In this document: piece after piece, positions 7,833 through 18,466 of the stretch
Layout: each line of letters begins with the position of its first letter
Position numbering within the stretch: the stretch's first letter is position 1
From: Gammaproteobacteria bacterium
GTDB taxonomy: Bacteria; Pseudomonadota; Gammaproteobacteria; UBA6429; Thiohalophilaceae
Direction of reading: 5' to 3'
DNA: 64,000 bases
NCBI GenBank assembly: GCA_024275115.1
Contig: JAJRZT010000102.1
Location: 25,848 to 89,847 of the forward strand
Made by a program: the position numbers and the translations under genes
Notes under the pieces: model-generated
Told to the model about the DNA's origin: nothing
The model's input: only the letters and a program-made list of their open reading frames with translations
The model's database searches: none

Positions 7833-8222
7833 ATGGCAGAACAATATTACAGCACCGGTCGTCGCAAAAGCTCCACTGCACGCGTTTACCTGACTAAAGG
7901 TACCGGCAACATCATGATCAACAAGCGTACATTAGAACAGTTCTTTGGCCGTGAAACATCACGCATGGTGGTACGTCAGCCATTAGAATTAACCGATATG
8001 TTAACCAACTTCGACATTAATGTAACCGTTACAGGCGGCGGCAACACAGGCCAGTCCGGTGCGATTCGTCACGGCATTACCCGTGCATTGATGAAATACG
8101 ACGAAACATTGCGCCCATCATTGCGTAAAGCCGGTTACGTCACCCGCGATTCACGCGAAGTGGAACGTAAAAAAGTTGGCTTACACAAAGCGCGTAAACG
8201 TCCACAGTACTCAAAGCGTTAA
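7833..8222 (+). CDS. rpsI: 30S ribosomal protein S9
   Basis: Small-subunit protein whose C-terminal arginine reaches the P-site tRNA. The 129 residues include [16 protein letters not shown] at the start, RGITR-like [12 protein letters not shown] in the middle and the conserved tail [11 protein letters not shown], with the last Lys-Arg intact. Second gene of the L13-S9 operon; a terminator follows 25 bases after the stop. Confidence 0.98.
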   Translation: MAEQYYSTGRRKSSTARVYLTKGTGNIMINKRTLEQFFGRETSRMVVRQPLELTDMLTNFDINVTVTGGGNTGQSGAIRHGITRALMKYDETLRPSLRKAGYVTRDSREVERKKVGLHKARKRPQYSKR

Positions 8223-8247
8223 GTTTTTTGTTACGCATTGTTTTAAG

Positions 8248-8271
8248 AGCCCGCATATTGCGGGCTTTTTT
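8248..8271 (+). terminator. Rho-independent terminator of rplM-rpsI
   Basis: AGCCCGC (8248-8254) and GCGGGCT (8260-8266) form a 7-bp stem with a run of six Ts (8266-8271). Confidence 0.92.
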
Positions 8272-8300
8272 AGTGGCCGTGTTTTCATTTTACGGCCACT
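8272..8300. terminator. Second hairpin after rpsI
   Basis: AGTGGCCGT (8272-8280) and ACGGCCACT (8292-8300) form a perfect 9-bp stem with an 11-base loop directly after the rpsI terminator. No T-run follows, so it may be a stabilising hairpin or back-up signal rather than a true terminator. The rest of the gap to 8437 shows nothing recognisable. Confidence 0.5.
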
Positions 8301-8436
8301 TATAATGTTTTCCAATCAAAATAGAACCACAACCTTCCCCCCCCCGGATTCCGTTGTGCTGCATCCGAGCTACGTATGGGGTATTATCGCTAACACGATG
8401 TCAGTTTGTAAACTTACGGAATAAAAAACACCAAAA

Positions 8437-9636
8437 ATGCAACCTCAATCTTATTTAGTGCTACTCGACCGTTTTACTTGCATCGCTGATCGCTGCCCTG
8501 ACAACTGCTGTCATGGCTGGGATATTCCTATTGATAAAGCAACCTACCAACACTGGCAAACATTGGACGACGGTGATATTAAACAGGGCTTACTGGCTTC
8601 GATTAAAACTGCCAGCGTAGACGAGAATACTTGCCATAAAGTAGTGCAAGACGAGAAAAAAGCCTGCACCCATTTATCGCAAACCGGTTTATGTTATGTT
8701 CAGCAACAACTTGGTCATACCGCTTTACCGCAAACCTGCCGGGAATATCCGCGGGTGCAAGTGGGCAGTGAAAATTTTCTTACCGACTCAGCAAGCCTTT
8801 CCTGTCCTGAAATGGTCAGGCTGGCTGTAACAGCAAAAAATGCAAAAGCACTTTTTGTGGACTCGGCCTTGCCGCCTGCTGCGGACAATGGCCTGGCAAA
8901 AGTAATGGGTGCTCTGGATAAACTGTGCAGAACCCTGCTTCCTGTTCATATTGCCCCAGCGGGGATTACTTTGCTTTATCTCACTTCAGTTGTAGCGGAA
9001 CTGATGCAGACTGAACCTGGGCAGCCACTATTACTCTTGTTGAAGAAAACAGCCAACACAAGCAATAAGACGCTCAGCAAAAGACTTAAGTCGCTGCAAC
9101 AGGCAAGTCAGGCTGGCAGGCTGCCAAAAGATGAGGAGGACGAAAAGCTATTCTGGTCTTTTGTTCTACGCCTGACTAATAACGCCAAACTGCAAGATCT
9201 TAAAACCTTGCTAGAAAAAAATGGTTTTAGTGGTATGTATGCAGGCCAGAACGAGACAGCACATCAGGCGGCTTACTTAAAACTTAAAGCATTTATTGGC
9301 AGCCAACAACACTCGCCTGCGCGACATAAGTGGCAACCGGCTTTGCGAAACTATTTAATTGTAAAACTACGCAACCATGGCTTCCCGCATGCCCCGGTTC
9401 AAGGGAACTTTCTGGTTAACCTGCTGGACTGCTCGGTTGCACTTGCCAGTATTCAGCTTTGGATGTGGTTACTACTAAAAGAGAAAAAAACAATCACCGA
9501 AAGTGAGCTGGTTACTATTATCTATAAAGTTGAACGCGCCTTGATTCATAATGACTCCTTCTATGAGCAACTGAATAAAAGCCCTCAATTATTGGACAGG
9601 CCCACTTACCTGGGTTGTTTAGCGGATTTAGGTTAA
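8437..9636 (+). CDS. fliB: Flagellin lysine-N-methylase (FliB family)
   Basis: FliB proteins methylate lysines of flagellin. The cysteine framework is diagnostic: FTCIADRCPDNCCHGWDI at residues 12-29, CTHLSQTGLCYVQQQLG...CREYPRV, and LSCPEMVRLA. These cysteines probably hold an iron-sulfur cluster. The 399 residues match the family. No flagellar structural gene is in this window, so it is an orphan here. ATG 8437 is preceded by AT-rich sequence without a strong ribosome-binding site. The methylase assignment is by family; the target protein in this organism is not shown. Confidence 0.82.
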   Translation: MQPQSYLVLLDRFTCIADRCPDNCCHGWDIPIDKATYQHWQTLDDGDIKQGLLASIKTASVDENTCHKVVQDEKKACTHLSQTGLCYVQQQLGHTALPQTCREYPRVQVGSENFLTDSASLSCPEMVRLAVTAKNAKALFVDSALPPAADNGLAKVMGALDKLCRTLLPVHIAPAGITLLYLTSVVAELMQTEPGQPLLLLLKKTANTSNKTLSKRLKSLQQASQAGRLPKDEEDEKLFWSFVLRLTNNAKLQDLKTLLEKNGFSGMYAGQNETAHQAAYLKLKAFIGSQQHSPARHKWQPALRNYLIVKLRNHGFPHAPVQGNFLVNLLDCSVALASIQLWMWLLLKEKKTITESELVTIIYKVERALIHNDSFYEQLNKSPQLLDRPTYLGCLADLG

Positions 9637-9708
9637 CCCAGGAATAGGGCTGGTTGTGTTCCAGCTAACGAATTCGAGAGATCCAGGTCTTGCCCGCGCC
9701 CTTATTAT

Positions 9709-10614
9709 TTAAAAAACACGCCCCTCTACACCAAAAAACCGCTGCGCATTGGTCAAACGCAATTTCTTTTCAATATCAGCCGGAAAACGTTTCATCCAGT
9801 TACGATGAAAGTGCTGGAACTTGGAATAGTGCGCCCAGCCTTCGTCGGCTTCATACCAGCGGTAGATATCCTGCGCATTCCAGACGGGATCGGTGCCGGT
9901 GACAATACGATCCTGGTATTTAATAATAAGTTCACGCCACCCGGCGATTAACGAATAGTCGTCATAGGCAAATAAATCATAATGCCAGGGGTCACGCGCA
10001 GCCATATCCAGCCAGACATTGGGGCAGGCCTGCATGAGCGGGTCAAGTTGTTTTGGCCCCAGTACACCACCGGCATGCGCCCAAAGAAATTGTATTTGCG
10101 GATACTGGCTGCAAATGGATAAAAAGAACCGGTGGTCGCCTGCATCGGTGTGAATTAAAAACGGGATGTTAAATTCTTTTGCCAGTTCAAGTAAACCAAC
10201 AAACACGGGGTTATCGCGGCGAGGGCCAATGCCTGCGGTAAGATGCACTTCGCCGATACCGGCATACTGGCCGGTTTCCAGTAATTTGCGTATTTCGGCA
10301 ACCAGTTTTTTGTCGTAGTACCAGTTCAGGCGATTGGCTGGATTGTAATAAGGAGACACGAAGGGAATAATCCAGTCACCGCCGGCTTCTTTTAACTTTA
10401 AGGCATAATCGGACGGCACACTGGAGACCGATGCAAGCACCACATTGTGTTTTTTTAAAATAGCGACCGCTTCTTTGGCGCTTAATAATTCTTCATGATC
10501 CCAGTTAAAATGCAGGTGAATGTCTGCAAAAGGAGGTAACTCAGGTTCGGGATTCAGCAGGGAGCAAGCTGTTAAATAAAGTGTGCCGGTTAATATTAAA
10601 ATATAATTCTTCAT
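9709..10614 (-). CDS. Amidohydrolase-family lipoprotein
   Basis: A 301-residue TIM-barrel metal-dependent hydrolase (amidohydrolase-2-like) with a lipoprotein signal peptide: MKNYILILTGTLYLTAC, with lipobox LTAC and Cys17 as the lipidation site. Metal-binding motifs are ADIHLHF near residue 32, FLIHTDAGDH near 155 and FLWAHAGG near 180, plus TGTDPVWNA towards the C terminus. It would act on the periplasmic face of a membrane. The substrate is unknown. It lies 24 bases downstream of radC on the same strand. Confidence 0.8.
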   Translation of the reverse strand: MKNYILILTGTLYLTACSLLNPEPELPPFADIHLHFNWDHEELLSAKEAVAILKKHNVVLASVSSVPSDYALKLKEAGGDWIIPFVSPYYNPANRLNWYYDKKLVAEIRKLLETGQYAGIGEVHLTAGIGPRRDNPVFVGLLELAKEFNIPFLIHTDAGDHRFFLSICSQYPQIQFLWAHAGGVLGPKQLDPLMQACPNVWLDMAARDPWHYDLFAYDDYSLIAGWRELIIKYQDRIVTGTDPVWNAQDIYRWYEADEGWAHYSKFQHFHRNWMKRFPADIEKKLRLTNAQRFFGVEGRVF

Positions 10615-10638
10615 TATTTTTACCCTGTGTGGTTCGTA

Positions 10639-11313
10639 CTATAATAATCCTCTTTCTGTAAACGATACACAATAGCCATCGCCCACAATAATGTGGTCGA
10701 GCACTCGTATTTCGACAACGCTCAGTGCGGTTCGTAATTGTTGGGTAATTTGCTTGTCGGCATGACTGGGTTCGGCAATGCCGGACGGGTGATTATGGGC
10801 AAAAATCACCGCCGCGGCATTATATGACAGAGCCTGTGTGACCACCTCGCGTGGGTACACACTGGCACCGGCTAAGGTGCCCTGAAAAAGCTCGCAATAC
10901 TGAATAATACGGTTGCGGTTATCAAGGTAAATACAGGCAAACACTTCATGTTGGTAGTCGCGCATTTTGGCCTGAAAATAGTGTTTGGTGCTATCGGCAC
11001 TGGTCAGTGAATCACTGCGGCTGAGCGATTCAAACAGGTGCCGTTGGCTGAGTTCTAATACAGCCTGTAGTTGTGCATATTTTGCCGGGCCAAGGCCGAG
11101 ATGCTGGCAAAAGTCTTTTTGGCTGGCGGTAAGTAAATTACGCAAGCCGCCAAAGTTGTTAATGAGCTCGCGGGCTAAATCGACGGCCGTTTTGCCTTTA
11201 ATGCCGGTGCGCAGAAAAATAGCGAGTAATTCGGCATCGGAAAGGGATTTTGAACCTTGTGCGAGCAGCTTTTCGCGGGGGCGTTCCAGTACGGGCCAGT
11301 CCGTTATTGGCAT
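10639..11313 (-). CDS. radC: RadC family JAMM-domain protein
   Basis: A 224-residue protein with an N-terminal helix-hairpin-helix region ([29 protein letters not shown]) and a C-terminal JAB/MPN metalloprotease-like domain. The zinc motif is visible as H173 and H175 in FAHNHPSG and D186 in SHAD. RadC was once linked to DNA repair, but its biochemical role remains unclear. A good AAGGAG site precedes ATG 11313. It is divergent from coaBC, the usual gammaproteobacterial arrangement. Confidence 0.95.
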   Translation of the reverse strand: MPITDWPVLERPREKLLAQGSKSLSDAELLAIFLRTGIKGKTAVDLARELINNFGGLRNLLTASQKDFCQHLGLGPAKYAQLQAVLELSQRHLFESLSRSDSLTSADSTKHYFQAKMRDYQHEVFACIYLDNRNRIIQYCELFQGTLAGASVYPREVVTQALSYNAAAVIFAHNHPSGIAEPSHADKQITQQLRTALSVVEIRVLDHIIVGDGYCVSFTERGLL

Positions 11314-11471
11314 TTTTCGATCTCCTTATCTTTTTAAACGCCTTAGTACTTACGGCTCAAGGTGTTTACGGTTTACATTTATGTGATTTTCCTGAATATA
11401 ATAAAGAATATACGAGAAAATGTGCTTATTTCACAGCGAATTGCAAAATTTTTGTTAGAATAATGTAACTT

Positions 11472-12779
11472 ATGAAAAGATTGGCTAACAAACGGATTTT
11501 ATTGGGGATTACCGGCAGTATTGCCGCCTATAAAGCCGGTGAAATTATTCGCCGCTTGCGTGAAGCGAATGCCGATGTGCGTGTGGTGATGACCCAGGGC
11601 GCCACCGAATTTGTTACCCCACTCACCTTTCAGGCACTCTCCGGCAACCCTGTCCATCAACACCTTTTAGATAATGATGCCGAAGCGGCGATGGGGCATA
11701 TTGAACTGGCGCGTTGGGCCGATGTGATTTTAGTGGCACCGGCCAGCGCCGATTTTATCAGCCGGCTTTGCCTGGGGCGTGCCAATGACTTGTTGGGTGC
11801 GTTGTGCCTGGCCAGCCATGTGCCATTGGCGCTGGCTCCGGCGATGAACCAGCAAATGTGGAAAGATCCCGCTACCCAAACGAATGTGCAAACCTTACGC
11901 AGTCGTGGCGTGTTGTTGTTTGGCCCCGACAGTGGCGAACAAGCCTGTGGCGAGGTGGGTGAAGGTCGGCTTATGCAGCCACATGCGTTGATTGAAGCAT
12001 TGGCCGATGTGTTTGCAACCGGCAGTTTAACCGGCCAAACAGTGTTAATTACGGCTGGCCCGACACAGGAGCCGCTCGATCCAGTACGTTATTTATCTAA
12101 CCATAGTTCCGGTAAAATGGGCTATGCGTTGGCAACCGCTGCGCTGGAAGCCGGTGCCGAAGTGATACTGATCAGCGGCCCGGTGGATAACAGCGTGTTG
12201 GCATCGTTATCCCACGCAATTAAAACCGTTAATGTTACAACTGCCGAGCAAATGTTGGAGCAGGCTCAAGCTTTTGCGCACAAAGCCGATATATTGATTG
12301 CGGCAGCGGCCGTGGCTGATTATCGCCCGGTGCTGGCGCAGACAGAGAAAATAAAAAAATCAGCCGAGAGCATGATGTTGCAACTACAACGTAACCCCGA
12401 TATTTTAGCCACGCTTAAACGCCAAAGTCCGTGGTTATTCAGTGTAGGGTTTGCCGCAGAAACCGAAAACCTTGAACAACATGCACGCCAAAAGCTAAAA
12501 GACAAAGGCGTGGAAATGATAGCTGCAAACTGGGTAGGGCATGCCGCCACCGAAACCGGTGGTACCTTTGGCAGTGACAATAATGCCTTGAAATTATTCT
12601 GGCCAGGCGGTGAACTTGAGCTGGGTGTTTCCAGTAAAATCCGGCTGGCAAGGGAGCTGGTCGCCTTGATTGCATCACAGTATGATAATGCAGTTCAGTC
12701 GGGTAGACTCAATAATGAACAGCGCAATGTTAAAAATGTGGTTCAGCTTAGAAGCAATGGCAGTGATAATAATAATTAA
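11472..12779 (+). CDS. coaBC: Bifunctional phosphopantothenoylcysteine decarboxylase / phosphopantothenate-cysteine ligase
   Basis: Makes 4'-phosphopantetheine in coenzyme A synthesis. The N-terminal flavoprotein CoaC domain has GITGSIAAYKAGEIIRRL at residues 11-28, LARWADVILVAPASADF and the substrate clamp LAPAMNQQMW. The C-terminal CoaB ligase domain has TAGPTQEPLDPVRYLSNHSSGKMG, AAAVADYRP and KIKK. At 435 residues it carries a tail of about 30 residues beyond the usual end, rich in Asn and Ser. dut follows on the same strand. Confidence 0.97.
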   Translation: MKRLANKRILLGITGSIAAYKAGEIIRRLREANADVRVVMTQGATEFVTPLTFQALSGNPVHQHLLDNDAEAAMGHIELARWADVILVAPASADFISRLCLGRANDLLGALCLASHVPLALAPAMNQQMWKDPATQTNVQTLRSRGVLLFGPDSGEQACGEVGEGRLMQPHALIEALADVFATGSLTGQTVLITAGPTQEPLDPVRYLSNHSSGKMGYALATAALEAGAEVILISGPVDNSVLASLSHAIKTVNVTTAEQMLEQAQAFAHKADILIAAAAVADYRPVLAQTEKIKKSAESMMLQLQRNPDILATLKRQSPWLFSVGFAAETENLEQHARQKLKDKGVEMIAANWVGHAATETGGTFGSDNNALKLFWPGGELELGVSSKIRLARELVALIASQYDNAVQSGRLNNEQRNVKNVVQLRSNGSDNNN

Positions 12780-12833
12780 ATATTAAGTTAAACCGCTTTT
12801 CAGGTTTAATACAACTTGCACAAAAGGGTTGTT

Positions 12834-13289
12834 ATGCAAAAAATTCAGTTAAAAATACTCGATGCGCGTTTGGGCAAAGAAATTGAACTGCCGGATTATG
12901 CAACGGCAGGTTCTGCAGGCATTGACTTGCGCGCCTGTCTGGATGAGCCATTAACCATTCACCCGGGTGAAACCCATTTACTGCCCACTGGCATGGCGAT
13001 TCATATTGGCGAGCCATCACTTGCTGCGGTGATTCTACCGCGCTCGGGTTTAGGCCATAAGCATGGCATTGTGTTAGGTAATCTGGTGGGTTTAATTGAC
13101 TCGGATTATCAGGGACAGTTATTTGTTTCCTGCTGGAATCGGGGTGGCGATATTTTTACGATAAACATCGGTGAACGCATTGCGCAGTTGGTATTTGTGC
13201 CGGTGGTGCAGGCCACGTTTGATATTGTGGCCGAGTTTAATGAAAGTGAACGTGCGGAAGGTGGGTTTGGCCATACCGGTCGCGGATAA
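12834..13289 (+). CDS. dut: Deoxyuridine 5'-triphosphate nucleotidohydrolase
   Basis: Trimeric dUTPase, which removes dUTP and supplies dUMP for ThyA. All five motifs are present: [41 protein letters not shown] and [10 protein letters not shown] at the C terminus. ATG 12834 follows AAAGGG and gives 151 residues, like E. coli Dut; the in-frame TTG at 12816 would overlap that ribosome-binding site. It sits between coaBC and algC, a conserved order in Pseudomonas and relatives. Confidence 0.97.
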   Translation: MQKIQLKILDARLGKEIELPDYATAGSAGIDLRACLDEPLTIHPGETHLLPTGMAIHIGEPSLAAVILPRSGLGHKHGIVLGNLVGLIDSDYQGQLFVSCWNRGGDIFTINIGERIAQLVFVPVVQATFDIVAEFNESERAEGGFGHTGRG

Positions 13290-13329
13290 AAATAATAAAA
13301 TAATTAGGGATTGAGGGACAGTAAATCGA

Positions 13330-15966
13330 ATGGCAAAACAGGATAAACCATTACGCACGTCAAAGCGCCGTAAAAAAGGCGGAATAAAAAAAGGTGGTCT
13401 CACCTTAAATACTATTTCATTGTTATCGTTTGTATTGTTCAGTGCAACCTTTGTGGTGATGCTTTACATTATGCGCTGGAGTACGCTGAATATTATCGAT
13501 AGCCAGAGCAGCACAATTGAGCGCAGCGCGGCCGATCAGTTTTCAAGTCATTTAAGTTTATCCATTGCCCGTTACACCGAGGGGCTGGCGGTGATTGCCA
13601 AAGATCCGCAAACACGTGATGTCATCCTGTCAGATAATCCAGAAAAAATAGTCAAACGCCAGATGCAACTGGTTAAGCTTTTTCCAAATGCATTACGTGT
13701 CCGGCTTTTAAAAGAAGGTGGCTTACGTCCTTCACAGCAGACAACACCTTATATTGGTTTTGCCTGTGTGGATATGTTTAACCAATCTCGCAATACTAAA
13801 CGTCCTCCGGGTGTGGAAACACATGTGTTTGGTACCGCGCAGCAGCATATTGATTTTGTGCACCCTGTTTTAAATCAAGCTAAAACAAAAGTTATCGGCC
13901 ATGTGCAACTTGTGGTTAACGTTAATATGTTGAATAAATGGTTAAAACTCAGCAATATTGTTGATTATGTGGAGCTTTATCAAATAGCCGGATCATCGCA
14001 TAACACATTATTAATTGGCAAAACTGGGGATACTTCCTTGCGTGTGAATGATGCACCGCACAAGTACCCGGTGCAGGGTACGCAATGGGAAATAAGGATT
14101 TGGCCGAGTGCGAGTATTGATGCGCAATACGACCGCTTGTTAACCTATATCTTATTGTTTACCGGTGTCGGGATATTTGCTGTTATTGTTTATTTATCCT
14201 GGCGTTCATTAAGCCGCGCATTAACATCCGATATTGATAATTTAGTCGGGCTGGTTGTCAGCACATTGCGAGGTGACAAGAAATATCAGTATAAAATGGA
14301 AATGAAAGAATTTAATGATGCTGCGAAACAGTTAAATGATGTTCTTGCCGGTCAGGGGCATGATCGTGAAAGAGACTCTGATCCAGACAGTGTGAGTGCG
14401 GCAAGTATGGAAATGGAATTTGATTCTGCGGCCATGTATGCATCGAGTGCATCAATGGAAGTTGAAGAGCTTGACGAAGCCGCCATGCAAAAGATCGAAC
14501 AACAACGTAACAAAGAAAAGCAGAAAAGTAACCAGAGTTTAAAGCAGTCCATTCAGGAAACAGCAGAAGCATCGATGAATAAAGTCATGTCACCGCATCC
14601 ACCGGCCGAAATTTTTAAAGCTTATGATATTCGTGGTGTTGTTGGTGTAAGTTTAACGGCCGAGTATGCTGAACTTATTGGTAAGGCTCTAGGCAGTGAA
14701 GCGTCCACGCGTGGTGCAAATAGCATTGCTTTTGCACGTGATGGCCGCTTATCAGGGCCTGAATTAGGGCAGGCTTTAGTGAAAGGTATTTTGTCTACCG
14801 GCATTGATGTTATTGATGTGGGTATGGTGCCAACACCGTTACTCTATTTTTCAGCACATGAGTTAACCAATGGTTCGGGTGTGATGTTAACCGGTAGCCA
14901 CAACCCACCGGATTATAATGGTTTTAAAATGGTATTAGCCGGTGAAACTCTGGCCGAAGACAGTATTCAGGTTTTAAGAAAGCGTATTGAGCTTGATGAT
15001 TTTGTAACGGGTACTGGCAGTTATTCAACCGTGCCAATGTTAGAAAAATACCTTAACCGCATTGTGTCGGATGTAAAACTAAAACGGCCCCTTAAGATTG
15101 TGATTGATTGTGGTAATGGTGTGGCCGGTGGTGTTGCGCCGCGCCTGTATAACGCAATGGGTTGTGAAGTCATTGAACTGTATTGTGATATTGACGGTAA
15201 GTTTCCAAACCACCACCCGGATCCCAGTCAGCCCAAAAATCTGGTCGATTTAATCGAAGCGGTTAAAGTGCATAAAGCCGACTTAGGGATGGCCTTTGAC
15301 GGTGATGGTGACCGTTTAGGTGTGGTCAGTTCAGACGGCAATATTATCTGGCCGGATCGTTTACTGATGTTATTTGCCGAAGATGTGCTGCTACGTAACC
15401 CCGGCGCACAAATTATTTTCGATATTAAATGTACCAGCAATTTAACCAAAGTGATTTGGGAAAAAGGCGGTGAGCCATTAATGTGGAAAACAGGCCATTC
15501 ACTGATTAAGTCAAAAATGAAACAGACGGGTGCCTTGCTTGCCGGTGAAATGAGTGGCCATATCTTCTTTAAAGAACGCTGGTATGGTTTTGATGATGCG
15601 CTATATAGTGGCGCACGCTTGCTGGAAATTCTGGCTGCCGACGTTCGCCAGTCACGGGTTGTGTTTGCGAGCTTGCCTGATTCGGTGAATACACCTGAGC
15701 TACAAATTAAAATGCGAGAAGGTGCACACCATGCCTTTATCGAAAAATTACTCGACAATGCCGACTTTGGCGAAGCCAATATTACCATGATAGATGGTAT
15801 TCGTGCCGACTATGCTGATGGTTGGGGGCTGGTGCGTGCATCCAATACCACGCCTTGTTTAGTACTGCGCTTTGAAGGCCAAACCAAAGAAGCAATGGAA
15901 AAAGTACAGGCCAGGTTTAAAGAAGTGCTACTCGCAGTGGATGATACGTTGGTATTGCCTTTCTGA
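13330..15966 (+). CDS. algC: Phosphomannomutase/phosphoglucomutase, long membrane-anchored form
   Basis: AlgC interconverts mannose-1-P/mannose-6-P and glucose-1-P/glucose-6-P for exopolysaccharide and LPS precursors. Residues 1-60 are basic (KRRKKGGIKKGG) followed by a membrane helix; a periplasmic sensor-like domain runs to a second helix near 275-295, then a charged linker to about 430. The mutase domain starts at PAEIFKAYDIRGVVG and carries the phosphoserine S523 in TGSHNPP, the Mg2+ loop DGDGD at 657-661, GEMSGH and a C-terminal phosphate-binding RASNTTPCLVLR. The 878 residues fit the long AlgC form of Pseudomonas and relatives. argB and slmA follow. Confidence 0.93.
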   Translation: MAKQDKPLRTSKRRKKGGIKKGGLTLNTISLLSFVLFSATFVVMLYIMRWSTLNIIDSQSSTIERSAADQFSSHLSLSIARYTEGLAVIAKDPQTRDVILSDNPEKIVKRQMQLVKLFPNALRVRLLKEGGLRPSQQTTPYIGFACVDMFNQSRNTKRPPGVETHVFGTAQQHIDFVHPVLNQAKTKVIGHVQLVVNVNMLNKWLKLSNIVDYVELYQIAGSSHNTLLIGKTGDTSLRVNDAPHKYPVQGTQWEIRIWPSASIDAQYDRLLTYILLFTGVGIFAVIVYLSWRSLSRALTSDIDNLVGLVVSTLRGDKKYQYKMEMKEFNDAAKQLNDVLAGQGHDRERDSDPDSVSAASMEMEFDSAAMYASSASMEVEELDEAAMQKIEQQRNKEKQKSNQSLKQSIQETAEASMNKVMSPHPPAEIFKAYDIRGVVGVSLTAEYAELIGKALGSEASTRGANSIAFARDGRLSGPELGQALVKGILSTGIDVIDVGMVPTPLLYFSAHELTNGSGVMLTGSHNPPDYNGFKMVLAGETLAEDSIQVLRKRIELDDFVTGTGSYSTVPMLEKYLNRIVSDVKLKRPLKIVIDCGNGVAGGVAPRLYNAMGCEVIELYCDIDGKFPNHHPDPSQPKNLVDLIEAVKVHKADLGMAFDGDGDRLGVVSSDGNIIWPDRLLMLFAEDVLLRNPGAQIIFDIKCTSNLTKVIWEKGGEPLMWKTGHSLIKSKMKQTGALLAGEMSGHIFFKERWYGFDDALYSGARLLEILAADVRQSRVVFASLPDSVNTPELQIKMREGAHHAFIEKLLDNADFGEANITMIDGIRADYADGWGLVRASNTTPCLVLRFEGQTKEAMEKVQARFKEVLLAVDDTLVLPF

Positions 15967-15983
15967 TTTATATTTTAAATATT

Positions 15984-16085
15984 TTTAACCACAACGGAGA
16001 GCCTGCCCCACGAAGTGTTTTGGGTACACGAAAAACACAACGAAAATAATTTTATTATTTATAGCGTTGTGTTCTTCGGGGTTAA
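15984..16085. repeat. CCCCACGAAGTG intergenic repeat with internal hairpin
   Basis: TTTTAACCACAACGGAGAGCC leads into TGCCCCACGAAGTG, which recurs at 28739-28751. A hairpin ACACAACG (16035-16042)/CGTTGTGT (16065-16072) and an end matching TTAACCCCGAAG in reverse make the unit roughly palindromic. The 200-base gap between algC and argB otherwise shows no gene. Confidence 0.65.
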
Positions 16086-16162
16086 TCTTCTCTTTTCCTA
16101 TTGTTATTATTAATATCCTCAGTTACCATTACTTCATTATTAACGAAGTGAACATTAACTAA

Positions 16163-17065
<903 letters not shown>

Positions 17066-17071
17066 ATAAAA

Positions 17072-17683
17072 ATGACGCATTCAGAATTAACCGTTAAATC
17101 AAATACGGGTAAACCTTCCCGCCGACAGCAAATACTCGAAGCACTGGCGCGTCAGCTAGAAGAAAGCCCTGGTGAACGTATTACCACGGCGGGGCTGGCT
17201 AAAGCGGTGGGTGTTTCAGAAGCGGCCTTGTACCGGCACTTTCCAAGCAAAGCCAAAATGTTTGAAGGCTTGATAGAATTTATTGAAGACTCTATTTTTG
17301 GTTTAATCAATCGCATTTTAAAGGAAGAAAGGTCATCACAGGTACGCTGTGAACAAATATTAAAATTATTGCTTACTTTCGCCGAAAAGAATGCTGGAAT
17401 GACGCGGCTATTAACCGGCGAAGCCTTAACGGGCGAAACAGAACGCTTGCGCTTGCGTATTGCTAAATTTTTTGAGCGTTTCGAAACACAATTAAAACAG
17501 GTATTGCGTGAAGGTGAAATGAACGCCGAGTTTAAACTGGATATTTCGGTGCAGGCACTTGCCAATATGATGTTAAGTTTGGCCGAAGGGCGTATTAACC
17601 AATATGTGCGTAGCTGTTTTAAGCAGTCGCCGTTAGATAACTGGCCAGAACACTGGCGGGTTATAACGCTGGCTTTTAAATAG
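17072..17683 (+). CDS. slmA: Nucleoid occlusion factor SlmA (TetR family)
   Basis: DNA-bound inhibitor of FtsZ assembly over the nucleoid. The N terminus is a TetR helix-turn-helix: GERITTAGLAKAVGVSEAALYRHFPSKAKMFEGLIEF (about residues 34-70), matching SlmA closely. The 203 residues match the family, and the argB-slmA neighbourhood is conserved in gammaproteobacteria. Partners of the same process, ZapA and a ZapB-like protein, are encoded at 26.1-26.6 kb. Confidence 0.92.
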   Translation: MTHSELTVKSNTGKPSRRQQILEALARQLEESPGERITTAGLAKAVGVSEAALYRHFPSKAKMFEGLIEFIEDSIFGLINRILKEERSSQVRCEQILKLLLTFAEKNAGMTRLLTGEALTGETERLRLRIAKFFERFETQLKQVLREGEMNAEFKLDISVQALANMMLSLAEGRINQYVRSCFKQSPLDNWPEHWRVITLAFK

Positions 17684-17695
17684 CAGGCGAGAAAT

Positions 17696-17790
17696 CAATT
17701 ATATATCGTCAACGGGGTGAGAGCCGCTTCTCTCCTTAGGAAACCACAACTGTTTTGTGTCCGCCGCAAGCGGATGGGGAATTTAGATTC
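17696..17790 (-). repeat. Dispersed ~100-bp repeat, copy 1
   Basis: Read on the minus strand it runs from GAATCTAAATTCCCC through CCGCTTGCGGCGG, ACACAAAAC and TTGACGATATATAATTG. It shares this order of blocks with copies at 19230, 21360, 33089 and 63774. It begins 13 bases after the slmA stop. Confidence 0.9.
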
Positions 17791-17799
17791 AAACAGTCG

Positions 17800-18426
17800 C
17801 TAACGTGGCCTGAGTGATTTTAATTCTTTAAAACGATTAATGTCATGTTGGTACTTTTGGAAAATAACCAGTTTTTCCTGTTTTCTGTTCTCTATAAAAT
17901 CATCCATTGCTTTTATCTTATTTTTTGAATTTTCAATTTCTTTTAATATAGAGTCTGGGACTTTCCTGCTTTTGCGCTCAAAATTACCTGCGCGCTGAGT
18001 ATACTTATCGAGTATTTTTTGTTGCCTTGTCTGGTTACTTTCAGAAATTTTAATAATACTTTCAATGGCGCTTATTTTAGCATCTCGGCTGAGAACAATA
18101 TCATCAACGGAGGTAAATGTATTAAGAAGAATAATGTCCTGGCGACGGCGTTCATCTTTTATGCGCTTTTTTTCGGCCTCAATTTTAGCTAATTCGGCGG
18201 CTTTTTTCTTTTCTTCGGGGGTTTTGTCGGCCGGAATGGTTCGTATAACCTGGCCTTGCGAATTCATAATTTGTATTTCACGGCCTGCATATTTAAGTGG
18301 AACCGTAAAGCTGCATTCACGAATACCTGTATCATTTGTCCAGCACTTAATCGCCGCCTGAATGGGGGCAAGATAACCGATGCTAATAAAAAATATTAAA
18401 CTGCTTTTTACGGAAACCGTATTCAT
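17800..18426 (-). CDS. Secreted coiled-coil protein with a DUF4124-like N terminus
   Basis: A 208-residue protein with a Sec signal peptide (cleavage after APIQA, about residue 24). The mature N terminus, IKCWTNDTGIRECS...YAGREIQIMNSQGQVIRTIPA, resembles the small DUF4124 domain of periplasmic proteins. From about residue 68 the chain is nearly all charged and helical (AELAKIEAEKKRIKDERRR), predicting a long coiled coil to the C terminus. It probably lies in the periplasm. The function is unknown. It is monocistronic and divergent from the TSUP permease gene. Confidence 0.72.
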   Translation of the reverse strand: MNTVSVKSSLIFFISIGYLAPIQAAIKCWTNDTGIRECSFTVPLKYAGREIQIMNSQGQVIRTIPADKTPEEKKKAAELAKIEAEKKRIKDERRRQDIILLNTFTSVDDIVLSRDAKISAIESIIKISESNQTRQQKILDKYTQRAGNFERKSRKVPDSILKEIENSKNKIKAMDDFIENRKQEKLVIFQKYQHDINRFKELKSLRPR

Positions 18427-18466
18427 ATTGGGTACATATTGCTTCTAATGTTTTACACTTAAGTCG

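Noticed and set aside
8176..8424. ORF overlapping the end of rpsI and running to 8424
   Set aside because: It crosses the rpsI terminator and a second hairpin, has no ribosome-binding site and reads as low-complexity sequence.
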